NCBI GenBank assembly: GCA_012728095.1
Contig: JAAYFU010000007.1
Span: 1-64,000, forward strand
Direction: 5' to 3'
Source of the DNA: Clostridiaceae bacterium
Lineage (GTDB): Bacteria; Bacillota; Clostridia; DSM-8532
DNA: 64,000 nucleotides
Part shown: positions 38,927 through 48,370 of the stretch, piece by piece
Position numbering within the stretch: position 1 is the first letter of the stretch
Layout of the letters: every line of letters begins with the position of its first letter
The notes under the pieces: generated by a model
Told to the model about the DNA's origin: nothing
The model's input: the letters and a program-made list of their open reading frames with translations, nothing else
Databases searched by the model: none
Made by a program: the position numbers and the translations under genes

Positions 38927-39832
38927 TCAAAAAAACTTTTTAAATTGCCTGGTTTTCTTTTTAAAGTTCTCAATGTCGGTAGCAGAAAGTGAATTTAACG
39001 TAGTTTGTACGCTATTTATAGCCAGCATATTGGCTATTCCTTTTTCCAGACGACTCAGTAATTCATCAAGGTTATCCCCGTCGTCCGGAAATGTAACACC
39101 AAACAAACAAAACTTTTTATGTATACCCACTTTCTTTGATTCATTTTTGAATGCATTCCTGAATTTTTCTTCCAGCAGCGGCACATTTGCTTTCTCAACA
39201 AATGGGAAAGCGCCAATAAATGTATCATCATCTATTGATAATATCTTGTCGATATCCCTGATAAATTTTTTACTGGTATTGATTATTGAACTGACAACCT
39301 CAGGCTCATGTCCGCTTAAATGTGCCAGAATAAACGAAATGGAATAGTTTCCTCTTATGGCTCTCTTAAGTTCAAAATTTAAAGACTCCTTTACACTGAT
39401 ATTTTCATGAATCAAACCGGATAAATCAGTTTCTTTTTCCTGCTTGTTTATAGTTTCATAGTATTTGGCCATCTTGTCCTGTATGGCTTTAACATAGTTC
39501 TCGGAATTTTTAGTGAGGAACAGTATATCTTTAACACCTAGTTTAAGGGCAGTATTCACAGTTTCATACGTATCCTTATAAACCAGGGCTAAGACAGGAA
39601 CCGATGGATACCTGTTCCTGAGATACTCCACTACATCATTTAAGGCAGGACTGTTTTCATCAACAATTTCGGTGATAAACAGGACAATGTAATCGCCATA
39701 AGCATCAAGCTTTATGGCCAGGTCATCCTGATCCATGATCTCCAGAATGCCTATTCCGGCTTTAGCAATAGATTTCAACAGAATATTTCTGACAAAACGA
39801 CTTTTAATATGAAGAAATATGTATTTATCCAT
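38927..39832 (-). CDS. Degenerate receiver plus degenerate GGDEF protein
   Basis: A 301-residue cytoplasmic protein. Residues 1-115 fold like a response-regulator receiver, but the phosphoacceptor position reads VLFITEI with no Asp at the strand end; the Lys survives in FLTKN. Residues about 145-295 follow the GGDEF pattern (FIRDIDKILSIDDDTFIGAFP, then GVTFPDDGDNLDELLSRLEKG), but SIDDDTF replaces GG(D/E)EF, so cyclase activity is unlikely. I chose the ATG at 39832 because AAAGGATGG precedes it; a TTG at 39865 also opens the frame. Probably a ligand-sensing or partner-binding protein. It stands alone between PFOR and pfp. Confidence 0.7.
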   Translation of the reverse strand: MDKYIFLHIKSRFVRNILLKSIAKAGIGILEIMDQDDLAIKLDAYGDYIVLFITEIVDENSPALNDVVEYLRNRYPSVPVLALVYKDTYETVNTALKLGVKDILFLTKNSENYVKAIQDKMAKYYETINKQEKETDLSGLIHENISVKESLNFELKRAIRGNYSISFILAHLSGHEPEVVSSIINTSKKFIRDIDKILSIDDDTFIGAFPFVEKANVPLLEEKFRNAFKNESKKVGIHKKFCLFGVTFPDDGDNLDELLSRLEKGIANMLAINSVQTTLNSLSATDIENFKKKTRQFKKFF

Positions 39833-39986
39833 GCACGATAAGCCATCCTTTGCTTTTACTATCAAAACAATCCGTTATAATGAGTATATCATTAACCGAT
39901 ATTTCTTACAAACAGATACGCGGCTGATTTATACATTTTGCTGCTTTTAACTGAATTAAGGCGCAAAAATTTAAAGACCTTCCGGA

Positions 39987-40015
39987 TTGTGTTATTATTC
40001 GCTTTATAATATAAT
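39987..40015 (+). promoter_or_regulatory. Promoter of the PPi-phosphofructokinase gene
   Basis: TTGTGT (39987-39992), a 17-base spacer and TATAAT (40010-40015) lie about 97 bases before the start codon. A second possible -35 (TTGAAC near 40023) is less well placed. Confidence 0.6.
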
Positions 40016-40111
40016 GAATTTTGTTGAACATATGACATGTAAACATAATGGTACGATAAATTAATAAAAATATATATTCCTGACTCGACAATAAAAAATG
40101 GAGGTAGTTAT

Positions 40112-41365
40112 ATGTCAAAATTAGTCGGAAATCTAATATTCGGTCAATCAGGGGGACCAACATCCGTTATTAACGCCAGCGCAGCAGGAGTTTTCACTGA
40201 AGCCCTTAAAAGCGACTGCATTCCCAAAGTTTACGGAGCTGCATATGGTATCCGTGGAATCCTCGAAGAAAAATTCTATGACATAACACAGGAGGAGCCA
40301 AGGGAACTGGAGCTTTTAAAAACAACGCCTTCTTCGGCATTAGGCTCGGTAAGATACAAGCTTGCAGACCCTGATGTGGATGACACCGATTACAAAAGGA
40401 TTCTTGAAGTCTTTAAAAAATACGATATCCGTTATTTCTTCTATAACGGCGGAAATGACTCAATGGATACATGCAATAAAATAAGCAAATTTATGCAGAA
40501 GGCAGGATATGAATGCCGTGTAATGGGCGTTCCCAAAACCATTGATAACGACCTTTACGGAACCGACCATTGCCCGGGTTACGGCAGCGCGGCAAAATAC
40601 GTAGCTACCGCAACCATGGAAGTATATCTTGATGCTCGTGTTTATGACACTCCCATGGTCTGTGTTCTTGAAGTTATGGGAAGAAATGCCGGATGGCTTA
40701 CGGCAGCTACCGCTCTTGCCGCTTACAAGGGAGCAGGACCGGACCTTATCTACCTTCCTGAAATAGTTTTCGATATGGACAAATTTATAGCAGATTGTAA
40801 GAGGGTTTATGAGAATAATAACCATAAGCTTATCGTTGCTGTATCAGAAGGAGTTAAGGACAAAGACGGCAAGTATATTTCAGAATACGGTTCAGACCTT
40901 GCAAAAACCAAGGATTCATTCGGTCATGCCCAATTAGGCGGAACAGGGGCCGTACTTGCCAATGTATTAAAGAAAGAACTCGGCTGCAAAACCCGTGCCA
41001 TTGAGTTCTCACTGCTGCAAAGATGCGCTGCCCACTGCGCTTCCAAAACAGATGTAGAAGAAGCATTCACCGCCGGGCAGAAGGCTGTTCAATTTGCTAT
41101 AGAAGGAACCACGGATCATATGGTTGCTTATGAAAGGACTATGAAAGACGGTAAATATTCCTGCAATTACGTGCTTGTGAATCTTTCAGAAGTCGCCAAC
41201 ACAGAAAAGAAAATCCCCAGGGAATGGATTACTCCTGATGGTACGGGTCTGACACAGGAATTCATCGATTATGCTCTTCCTCTGATTCAAGGCGAATCCA
41301 GCCCTCCGATCGAGGACGGACTACCCAGATTTGCCAAGCTTAAAAAGGTTCTGGCCACAAAATAA
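40112..41365 (+). CDS. pfp: Diphosphate-dependent 6-phosphofructokinase
   Basis: A 417-residue phosphofructokinase that should use pyrophosphate instead of ATP to make fructose 1,6-bisphosphate, reversibly. The deciding residues are Asp116 in GGNDS (ATP enzymes have Gly) and Lys142 in PKTIDND (ATP enzymes have Gly). Other motifs are GQSGGPTSVINAS, GTDHCPGYGSAAKY and MGRNAGWLTA. PPi-dependent glycolysis is known in Clostridium thermocellum and relatives. The ATG follows TGGAGG. It has its own promoter and a strong terminator, so it is monocistronic. An ATP-PFK may exist elsewhere in the genome. Confidence 0.95.
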   Translation: MSKLVGNLIFGQSGGPTSVINASAAGVFTEALKSDCIPKVYGAAYGIRGILEEKFYDITQEEPRELELLKTTPSSALGSVRYKLADPDVDDTDYKRILEVFKKYDIRYFFYNGGNDSMDTCNKISKFMQKAGYECRVMGVPKTIDNDLYGTDHCPGYGSAAKYVATATMEVYLDARVYDTPMVCVLEVMGRNAGWLTAATALAAYKGAGPDLIYLPEIVFDMDKFIADCKRVYENNNHKLIVAVSEGVKDKDGKYISEYGSDLAKTKDSFGHAQLGGTGAVLANVLKKELGCKTRAIEFSLLQRCAAHCASKTDVEEAFTAGQKAVQFAIEGTTDHMVAYERTMKDGKYSCNYVLVNLSEVANTEKKIPREWITPDGTGLTQEFIDYALPLIQGESSPPIEDGLPRFAKLKKVLATK

Positions 41366-41386
41366 ATCAGTACAAGATGCAAAAGC

Positions 41387-41414
41387 GGGGTTGTCTTAAA
41401 TGACAACCCCTTTT
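41387..41414 (+). terminator. Terminator of pfp
   Basis: GGGGTTGTC (41387-41395) and GACAACCCC (41402-41410) form a nine-base stem with a six-base loop, followed by TTTTATTTAA. It begins about 20 bases after the pfp stop. Confidence 0.92.
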
Positions 41415-41434
41415 ATTTAATTATATATAGAATT

Positions 41435-42631
41435 TTAATGTTTTATAGGCCTTCCGTTTTCTATATCATGAATTCTTCCCCATGCATATGACGCCAGTTC
41501 TGAATTAGGCTCAACTTCTGTTACGACTTTAAAACAGCGCAGGGCTTCTTTTTCAGCTTCTTCCTTGGAAGGAGACTGAGATAATGCTATCGCTTTGCCT
41601 CCGTAATAATAAACACTTGTCAATATACTGGGCTTTAAATCCAGTTCTTCAATAATACTGATAGCCATTCTGTATTCATTGGCGGCTTCCTGGTAGACTT
41701 CGACCGACTGGGCAGTAGCGTTTGATCTATAGATTTCTCTCCCCATCTCATAGAACTGGGACACTGCTTTTGGCTTGCATTCATCGTTCAGGGCTTTTAA
41801 TTCTGCCTCGATATCGTCAGGTTTATCAAGCCCTGACAGATCCCTCTCAATCTGCAGCACAACTTCCCTGTATTTCCCTTCCTGTTCAAGTTTCTGTAAA
41901 CTTCTCAGGATCGCGCTCCAATAAGCATATTGTTCTAATTGGGTCTGCAATTTCTTCTCATTTTCAGTTGCTTTTCTGAGGGCTTCATTTGCATCCTTCA
42001 GCCTGTCAGCCAGCTCATTTTTTTCTTTTTCCAGTTTCGCAATCTGTGGGGATACGTTCTCAGACCTTTTAAAAATACCGCTGAAATCGATTCTTATTGG
42101 ACTGCTTGATGGCACGATAATCCAAACAATACTTAATAATAAAACTCCCAACAAAAATCCCACTATATATTTCATGTAATAAGGGCTGTTTTTTTCCGGG
42201 GAAAGGCCGCTTTTGATCCATGATATAGTTTCGGCGGCAACCCTGTTATATTTTTTTGCCCTGGTATTGTTGCCGCTGTCATCATCCGTAACCTTGCCAT
42301 CCATTTTATTTAAATAATCAGATGCCCGCAAGCTGTTGTCATCCATTTTAATAACCTTGTTAAACATGCGCCGGGCATTGCCCTCATCTCCCATACTTAA
42401 ATAGCAGAGTCCCATCAGGTTCATGGCTTCATAAAACGCAGGATATATTGATATGGCTTTTTTTAACGCAATTATTGCGATGTCTTCGTTACCGCTTTTT
42501 AAATCATCCAATGCTTTATTGTAAAGGTCAATGGCATTTTTTATATCATCCGGTATTATGCCGATTTTTTCTTCAACGCTCTGTATATCAATTGATTGGT
42601 ATCTTGATAACTCTTCATTAATGTTCAGCAT
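41435..42631 (-). CDS. TPR protein with central membrane anchor and coiled coil
   Basis: A 398-residue protein that I do not recognise by name. The N-terminal 115 residues contain tetratricopeptide repeats (IIALKKAISIYPAFYEAMNLMGLCYLSMGDEG is a pair). One transmembrane helix lies at about 155-175 (YIVGFLLGVLLLSIVWII). A coiled coil (about 190-235) and a second helical, TPR-like region follow outside the membrane. By hydropathy the N-terminal repeats are inside and the C-terminal part outside. It is convergent with pfp and alone in its transcript. A scaffolding role in the envelope is inference. Confidence 0.72.
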   Translation of the reverse strand: MLNINEELSRYQSIDIQSVEEKIGIIPDDIKNAIDLYNKALDDLKSGNEDIAIIALKKAISIYPAFYEAMNLMGLCYLSMGDEGNARRMFNKVIKMDDNSLRASDYLNKMDGKVTDDDSGNNTRAKKYNRVAAETISWIKSGLSPEKNSPYYMKYIVGFLLGVLLLSIVWIIVPSSSPIRIDFSGIFKRSENVSPQIAKLEKEKNELADRLKDANEALRKATENEKKLQTQLEQYAYWSAILRSLQKLEQEGKYREVVLQIERDLSGLDKPDDIEAELKALNDECKPKAVSQFYEMGREIYRSNATAQSVEVYQEAANEYRMAISIIEELDLKPSILTSVYYYGGKAIALSQSPSKEEAEKEALRCFKVVTEVEPNSELASYAWGRIHDIENGRPIKH

Positions 42632-42762
42632 AATTTCCCTCCAAGACCCTGTTTTTTATAACATTACGGAATAAAGGGTTACAATATCATTGTAACATTA
42701 CTGTTGTCAGTACTTCAAGTAATCCTTGCCATATAAACGGCTTATTTGTCGGATATAAGAAA

Positions 42763-42780
42763 ATCCGGCATATGCCGGAT
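42763..42780 (-). terminator. Palindromic hairpin after secA
   Basis: ATCCGGCAT/ATGCCGGAT is a perfect 18-base palindrome. On the minus strand TTTTCTTATAT follows. It lies about 25 bases after the secA stop and probably ends the yerC-secA transcript. Confidence 0.7.
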
Positions 42781-42805
42781 TATTCTGAGCATTTTGTTTT
42801 TATAT

Positions 42806-45538
42806 CTAAATATTCGCTCCGCAACACTTCTTATACTTTTTACCGCTTCCGCAGGGGCACGGATCATTTCGTCCCACCTTGCCAACATCCCGTTTTTTAG
42901 GTTTTCTTACCCCGTCGTCTCCGTGGGATGCTATTGTCGGTTGAGCCACCTGTTCCCGCCTGGGCAATATATTTTCCTTCCTAATCCGAAGAATCATTCT
43001 TACCGTATCCTGCTGAATATTGCGGATCATTTCTTCAAACATCTCAAAGCCTTCCCGCTTGTATTCAATAACCGGATCATGCTGGCCGTAAGCTCTCAGA
43101 CCGATACCATATTTCAATTGTTCCATGGCGTCAATATGGTCCATCCATTTTTCGTCGACACATCTAAGCAACGCCATTCTTTCAATTTCGCGCATGAGTT
43201 CTTCGCCCAGTTCAGCTTCCTTTTCCTGGTATATACTGCGGGCTTTTTGTATTATCATATCCTTGATGTCGTTCGCGGTAACGGTTTCAAAATCAATAGA
43301 ACTAAAATCCAGTGAACCTACAGGTAACATAACACTTTCAGCATAAGAGGCGAGCCCTTTCAAATCCCAATTATCCGGAATATCGCTCTCTCCGCAATAA
43401 AGGTTCACGATATAATCGGCAATATTATCTATCATTTTCAGGATATGTTCTTTTATATTCTCGCCGTTCAATACCTTTGCACGTTCAGAGTAGATTATCT
43501 CCCTCTGCTGATTCATAACGTCGTCATATTCCAGCACGCTCTTACGTCTCTGGAAATTGATTCCCTCGATCCTTTTCTGGGCGCTTTCAATGGCATTGGA
43601 TAACAATCTTGCCTCAATAGGCTGATTTTCATCCAAACCCAGGGCTTCTACCATTCTCTCCATGCGCTCAGAACCGAACAATCGCATAAGATCATCTTCC
43701 AGTGAAATATAGAAGCGGCTTTCACCGGGGTCCCCCTGGCGGCCCGCGCGTCCCCTGAGCTGATTGTCTATTCTTCTGGACTCGTGTCTTTCGGTACCAA
43801 TAATTTTAAGACCGCCGGCCTTTATAACCAGTTCTTTTTCTCTGTCCGTCTCTTTCTTAAACTTTTCATACAATTCCTTGTATATTTTGCGTGCCTTCAG
43901 GATTTCCGGATCATCAGTCTCATTGAAACTGCCGGCTGCCATGATCAAGGACTCTTCAAAACCCTGTTTTCTCATTTCCTGCCTGGCAAGGAATTCAGGA
44001 TTGCCGCCCAGCATAATATCGGTACCACGGCCGGCCATGTTGGTGGATATGGTAACCGCCCCGAGTTTTCCGGCCTGTGCTACAATCTCTGCTTCCTTTT
44101 CATGATACTTGGCATTTAAAACATTATGCTTAATACCGTGTTTTTTCAGCATAGCGCTGAGCATTTCCGAGGTTTCTATTGAAATGGTGCCGACCAAAAC
44201 CGGTTGTCCTTTTTTATGGCTCTCCTCTATATCACGGATTACAGCCGCAAATTTCGCGTTTTTTGTTTTATATACCACATCATCATGATCTATTCGTATA
44301 ACAGGCAAATTGGTGGGAATGGGTATAACGTCCAAATTGTATATAGCCCTGAATTCCTGTTCCTCGGTTTGCGCGGTACCTGTCATACCGGCAAGTTTTT
44401 TATACATCCTGAAATAGTTCTGGAATGTTATGGTGGCCAGAGTCTTGCTCTCACGTTCCACCTTGACTCCTTCTTTTGCTTCGATAGCCTGATGCAGACC
44501 ATCTGAATAACGGCGCCCGTACATCAGTCGGCCTGTAAACTCATCAACGATAATAACCTCGTCATCTTTAACCACGTAATCAACGTCTCTCTTCATCAGG
44601 CCATGGGCTTTCAGCGCCTGATTAATATGATGGGATATAGTCATGTTCTCAATATCCGAAAGATTTTCAATACCAAAGAACTTCTCGGCTTTTTCGATAC
44701 CTCTCTGGGTTAATGTTGCTGTGTGGGCCTTTTCATCCACGATATAATCATATTCACCTTCATCAAGCAGCCGTTTATCATCGGTTTCCTTTACAACCAG
44801 TTTTGTAAGCCGTCTTGCAAAAGCATCTGCCTGCCTGTACAAATCAGTGGATTTTTCACCTTGTCCTGAAATAATCAACGGCGTTCTTGCCTCGTCTATC
44901 AGAATAGAGTCAACTTCGTCCACAATTGCATAGTTTAAACCCCTCTGGACCATGTTTTCCTTGTATACGACCATGTTGTCCCTGAGGTAATCGAATCCGA
45001 ACTCATTGTTGGTTCCATACGTAATATCGCAATTATAGGCCTGTCTTCTTTCGTCGTTGTCCATATCATGAACTATGCAGCCCACCGAAAGGCCGAGAAA
45101 ATTATAAATCTTCCCCATCAGCTCCGACTGATACTTGGCCAGATAGTCGTTAACAGTAACCAAATGGACGCCCTTTCCGGTAAGAGCGTTGAGGTAAAGC
45201 GGCAGGGTGGCAACCAGGGTTTTGCCTTCACCGGTTTTCATTTCTGCAATACGGCCCTGATGAAGTATAATTCCGCCCATAAGCTGCACCCTGAAATGCC
45301 TCAAACCCAAAACTCTGACAGATGCTTCCCTTACAACCGCAAAGGCCTCCGGAAGAATATCGTCAAGCGTTTCTCCGTTGGCCAGGCGGTTTTTAAATTC
45401 CTGCGTTTTGCCCCTTAACTGGGCATCGGTCAGTTTTTTCATATCAGGCTCCAAGGCCTCTATTTGGTCAACGATAGGTTGTATTCTCTTTAGCTCTTTC
45501 TCTGCATAACTGCCAAATATTTTTTCAAGTATTCCCAT
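42806..45538 (-). CDS. secA: Preprotein translocase ATPase SecA
   Basis: A 910-residue motor that drives secreted proteins through SecYEG. It shows the DEAD-type motor with [17 protein letters not shown] near 101 and [17 protein letters not shown], the preprotein-crosslinking insertion, motor 2 with [14 protein letters not shown] and [13 protein letters not shown], the helical scaffold, and the C-terminal zinc motif [13 protein letters not shown]. It follows yerC by one base, so the two are co-transcribed and probably translationally coupled. The expected secA neighbour prfB is not in the window. Confidence 0.98.
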   Translation of the reverse strand: MGILEKIFGSYAEKELKRIQPIVDQIEALEPDMKKLTDAQLRGKTQEFKNRLANGETLDDILPEAFAVVREASVRVLGLRHFRVQLMGGIILHQGRIAEMKTGEGKTLVATLPLYLNALTGKGVHLVTVNDYLAKYQSELMGKIYNFLGLSVGCIVHDMDNDERRQAYNCDITYGTNNEFGFDYLRDNMVVYKENMVQRGLNYAIVDEVDSILIDEARTPLIISGQGEKSTDLYRQADAFARRLTKLVVKETDDKRLLDEGEYDYIVDEKAHTATLTQRGIEKAEKFFGIENLSDIENMTISHHINQALKAHGLMKRDVDYVVKDDEVIIVDEFTGRLMYGRRYSDGLHQAIEAKEGVKVERESKTLATITFQNYFRMYKKLAGMTGTAQTEEQEFRAIYNLDVIPIPTNLPVIRIDHDDVVYKTKNAKFAAVIRDIEESHKKGQPVLVGTISIETSEMLSAMLKKHGIKHNVLNAKYHEKEAEIVAQAGKLGAVTISTNMAGRGTDIMLGGNPEFLARQEMRKQGFEESLIMAAGSFNETDDPEILKARKIYKELYEKFKKETDREKELVIKAGGLKIIGTERHESRRIDNQLRGRAGRQGDPGESRFYISLEDDLMRLFGSERMERMVEALGLDENQPIEARLLSNAIESAQKRIEGINFQRRKSVLEYDDVMNQQREIIYSERAKVLNGENIKEHILKMIDNIADYIVNLYCGESDIPDNWDLKGLASYAESVMLPVGSLDFSSIDFETVTANDIKDMIIQKARSIYQEKEAELGEELMREIERMALLRCVDEKWMDHIDAMEQLKYGIGLRAYGQHDPVIEYKREGFEMFEEMIRNIQQDTVRMILRIRKENILPRREQVAQPTIASHGDDGVRKPKKRDVGKVGRNDPCPCGSGKKYKKCCGANI

Positions 45539-45539
45539 C

Positions 45540-45845
45540 TCATAGCTCCTTCTTTTCCTTCTTTGCTAATCGGTCAAGGATGAGGCGGTACCCATCGGCC
45601 CCATAATTCAGGGCTCTGCTTACCCTGCTTATGGTAGCCTCGCTCGCGCCCGTTGCCTCATGAATTTCTTTATATGTTTTCTTCTCAGTTAACATCCTTG
45701 CCACAGCGAAACGCTGAGCGAAAGCTTTAATTTCTGTAATGGTTCCAAGATCCTCAAAGAAATTGTAGCATTCTTCAATGGTTTCAAGCATCAGAATTGC
45801 TTCAAACAATTTGTCGGTATATTCATCCTTGAGCTTACTTTTCAT
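45540..45845 (-). CDS. YerC/YecD-type TrpR-like DNA-binding protein
   Basis: A 101-residue helical protein of the TrpR superfamily, YerC/YecD group. The helix-turn-helix is [27 protein letters not shown] (about 58-84), preceded by [14 protein letters not shown]. It lacks recognisable tryptophan-binding features and its operator is unknown. It is encoded one base ahead of secA, so it may affect secA translation simply by coupling. Confidence 0.9.
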   Translation of the reverse strand: MKSKLKDEYTDKLFEAILMLETIEECYNFFEDLGTITEIKAFAQRFAVARMLTEKKTYKEIHEATGASEATISRVSRALNYGADGYRLILDRLAKKEKKEL

Positions 45846-45935
45846 ACTTTCAACTCCATTACATATACAATAATCGTTTATTAATAGATTATCTCATTAG
45901 CAACTTCCATTTGCAAGAAATCCCTGCTGTCAGAA

Positions 45936-46424
45936 TCATGAAATTATCTTATCTCCCACTATCTTCTTCCCTTCAAGACCGAGAAGATGTTTTTTAATGT
46001 CCAGGCCGCCGCCGTAGCCTACAAGGGCGCCCTTTGAACCGATTACCCTGTGGCACGGAATGATAATTGCTATAGGATTTCGATTATTGGCCATTCCAAC
46101 AGCCCGGCATGCTTTGGCTTTGCCGATTTGAACCGCAATATCCTTATAGCTCCTGGTTTCCCCATAAGGGATGGTTTTCAGAGCTTCCCAGACCATCTGT
46201 TGAAAAGGCGTTCCTACGGCAAATATGGGTAAATCAAAAATCTTTCTGTCCCCTTTCAAATACTCATCAATTTGCCTGGAAGCTTTCCTTATTAAAGCCG
46301 TCTCCTCTATTACCGAAGCATCAGGCATCGAATCATTTCCGAAAAAAACATCCGTAATTAAGCCGTTTTCTTCACCTATGCCAATAATTCCGATACTTTT
46401 ATAGTAATAAAAAACTTTTTTCAA
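45936..46424 (-). CDS. ogt: Methylated-DNA--protein-cysteine methyltransferase
   Basis: A 162-residue suicide repair protein that removes the methyl group from O6-methylguanine onto its own Cys. The active site reads IIIPCHRVIG (Cys near 124). The DNA-binding helix has YKDIAVQIGKAKACRAVGMANNRNP, and the segment LVGYGGGLDIKKHLLGLE ends the domain. It lacks the Ada N-terminal zinc domain, so it is the Ogt type. It is monocistronic and divergent from argJ. Confidence 0.94.
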   Translation of the reverse strand: MKKVFYYYKSIGIIGIGEENGLITDVFFGNDSMPDASVIEETALIRKASRQIDEYLKGDRKIFDLPIFAVGTPFQQMVWEALKTIPYGETRSYKDIAVQIGKAKACRAVGMANNRNPIAIIIPCHRVIGSKGALVGYGGGLDIKKHLLGLEGKKIVGDKIIS

Positions 46425-46628
46425 AAAAATACCTCCATCTTTATAATCATCTATATAATAATAAAAATGTAAAACGGTATTTAAAGAATATCACACAACC
46501 AATCCCATCTCAAATAAAATAACCTAAAGACGTATTATATCACAATGATAAAAAATAAAAGATTATATCCTAATTATTGCCTAACATATTTAATTCAGTT
46601 ACAATAAAACCAATATGGAGGAAATAAT

Positions 46629-47825
46629 ATGAACAATAACGGAATAACGGCACCCAGAGGGTTTTTGGCATCAGGGGTATCCTGCGGATTAAAGAATAAC
46701 GGAAAGAAAGATCTGGCAATGGTAGTATCCGAAAATATTGCCGTTGCCGCTGGTATTTTTACGACAAATGTAGTAAAAGGCCATTCCCTCAAGTGGACCA
46801 AAAGAAATATTGAAAACGGTTACGCCAGGGCAATGGTCATAAACAGCGGCTGCGCCAATGCCTGCCTGGGCGAAAGAGGCGACAAAGACGCGGCAGATAT
46901 GGCTCAATATGCATCCTTGATGATAGGATGCCGGCCGGAAGAAGTTTTGCTGGGCTCTACCGGGGTTATCGGGTTCCCCCTTGACATGGATAAAATCAGA
47001 AAGGGGATCAAAGACGCTTATGCCTCTTTGTCAAGCCAGGGAGGAACTCTTGCAGCAGAAGCCATAATGACCACCGACACTTTTCCCAAACAAGCTTCAA
47101 AAACAATAACAATAGACGGTAAAACAATTACTATAGGTGGAATGTGCAAAGGCTCAGGCATGATCCATCCCAATATGGCTACGATGATATCTCTCATTAC
47201 CACTGATGCTGCCATATCACGGGAGATGCTGGACAAAGCATTAAGACATGTTGCTGAGAAATCTTTTAACCGTGTTTCGGTAGACGGTGATACCAGCGTT
47301 TGCGACCAACTGGTAATTATGGCAAATGGTCTGGGTGGAAATACGCCCATCAATTCTGAGGATTCAAACTATGATACTTTTGTCTCCGCGTTATTGGAAG
47401 TCTCGGTAAATCTCTCCAAAATGCTTGCCAGGGACGGAGAAGGCGCTACTAAGCTGATTGAAATACGGGTTAAGGGCTGTCATGACACAGAATCAGCGCA
47501 CCTTATCCTTAATGCAATCGCAAAGTCTCCACTGGTAAAGACCGCATTTTTCGGTCAGGACGCCAACTGGGGCAGAATTATTACTGCTGCTGGTTATTCC
47601 GGAGCCAGTTTTGACCCTGATTTAGTTGATATTTACTTGGGAGAGCTCATGGTCTGCCATAACGGAGCCGGGCTTAGCTTTGACGAAGCAAAAGCCCTGG
47701 AGATTTTAAAGAAAGATGAAATAACAGTAACCCTTGATTTTAAGAGCGGTCAGGTCGATGATAAAATTTGGACCTGCGATTTATCTTATGATTATGTAAA
47801 AATTAATGGCTCCTATAGAAGCTAA
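46629..47825 (+). CDS. argJ: Glutamate N-acetyltransferase/amino-acid acetyltransferase ArgJ
   Basis: A 398-residue self-cleaving enzyme that moves acetyl from N-acetylornithine to glutamate and, in bifunctional versions, from acetyl-CoA. The cleavage site is in GSGMIHPNMATM, with Thr185 as the new N-terminal nucleophile. FTTNVVKGHS, INSGCANACLGERG and QDANWGRIITAAGYSG are family motifs. The ATG follows TGGAGG. It stands apart from other arginine genes (argC, argB and argD are not here), which is unusual since these are commonly clustered. The cheW gene starts 60 bases later. Confidence 0.95.
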   Translation: MNNNGITAPRGFLASGVSCGLKNNGKKDLAMVVSENIAVAAGIFTTNVVKGHSLKWTKRNIENGYARAMVINSGCANACLGERGDKDAADMAQYASLMIGCRPEEVLLGSTGVIGFPLDMDKIRKGIKDAYASLSSQGGTLAAEAIMTTDTFPKQASKTITIDGKTITIGGMCKGSGMIHPNMATMISLITTDAAISREMLDKALRHVAEKSFNRVSVDGDTSVCDQLVIMANGLGGNTPINSEDSNYDTFVSALLEVSVNLSKMLARDGEGATKLIEIRVKGCHDTESAHLILNAIAKSPLVKTAFFGQDANWGRIITAAGYSGASFDPDLVDIYLGELMVCHNGAGLSFDEAKALEILKKDEITVTLDFKSGQVDDKIWTCDLSYDYVKINGSYRS

Positions 47826-47885
47826 AACACTGTTATTCCGAAAAATATAGTGGGTAATATTATAGTATCGGATTGGAGGGATTTT

Positions 47886-48365
47886 ATGGCTATTCAGCAG
47901 CTGGTGAAATTTCATGTCGGAGACGAAGCTTTTGGAATAGGTATCAAGCAAATTTTTCAAATCATAAAGCCCCAGGAGATATTCAAAGTTCCGAATACTC
48001 CTCCTTATATTGAAGGCCTTATAAACCTTCGCGGCAAGGTCATGACAGTGTTTAACCTTAGAAAACGCTTTAATATGCCAGAGAAGGAAAATGATGAAGA
48101 TACGAAGATATTAATAGTGAGATCCGGCGATTATCTCCTTGGATTCATCGTGGACAATGTAACTGAAATTGTGCGGGTCCAGGATGAAGATATCGTGGAA
48201 ACGCCTTCAGAATTGCAAAGTTTTGACAAACGATTTCTAACAGGCGTCGCCAAGGTAGGCGAAAAACTTATCCTACTGTTGGATCCGGAAAAGATTCTGA
48301 CACCGGATGAAGAGCTCCAGGTTATAGAGCTTATTAAAGAGAATGAAGCCAAAGTAACCAGTTAA
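47886..48365 (+). CDS. cheW: CheW-type chemotaxis coupling protein
   Basis: A 159-residue CheW-domain protein linking chemoreceptors to the CheA kinase. The domain runs from QLVKFHVGDEAFGI through PYIEGLINLRGKVMTVFNLRKRF to TGVAKVGEKLILLLDPEKIL. The ATG at 47886 has TTGGAGGG seven bases upstream; a longer frame to 47850 has no site. No cheA or receptor lies nearby, so it is an orphan in this window. It follows argJ by 60 bases, and the end converges on the diguanylate cyclase with only five bases between stops. Confidence 0.92.
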   Translation: MAIQQLVKFHVGDEAFGIGIKQIFQIIKPQEIFKVPNTPPYIEGLINLRGKVMTVFNLRKRFNMPEKENDEDTKILIVRSGDYLLGFIVDNVTEIVRVQDEDIVETPSELQSFDKRFLTGVAKVGEKLILLLDPEKILTPDEELQVIELIKENEAKVTS

Positions 48366-48370
48366 GAATA

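Noticed and set aside
42746-43315. Long plus-strand frame of 189 codons opposite secA
   Set aside because: It is antisense to the conserved end of secA and its sequence is explained by that gene's codon use.
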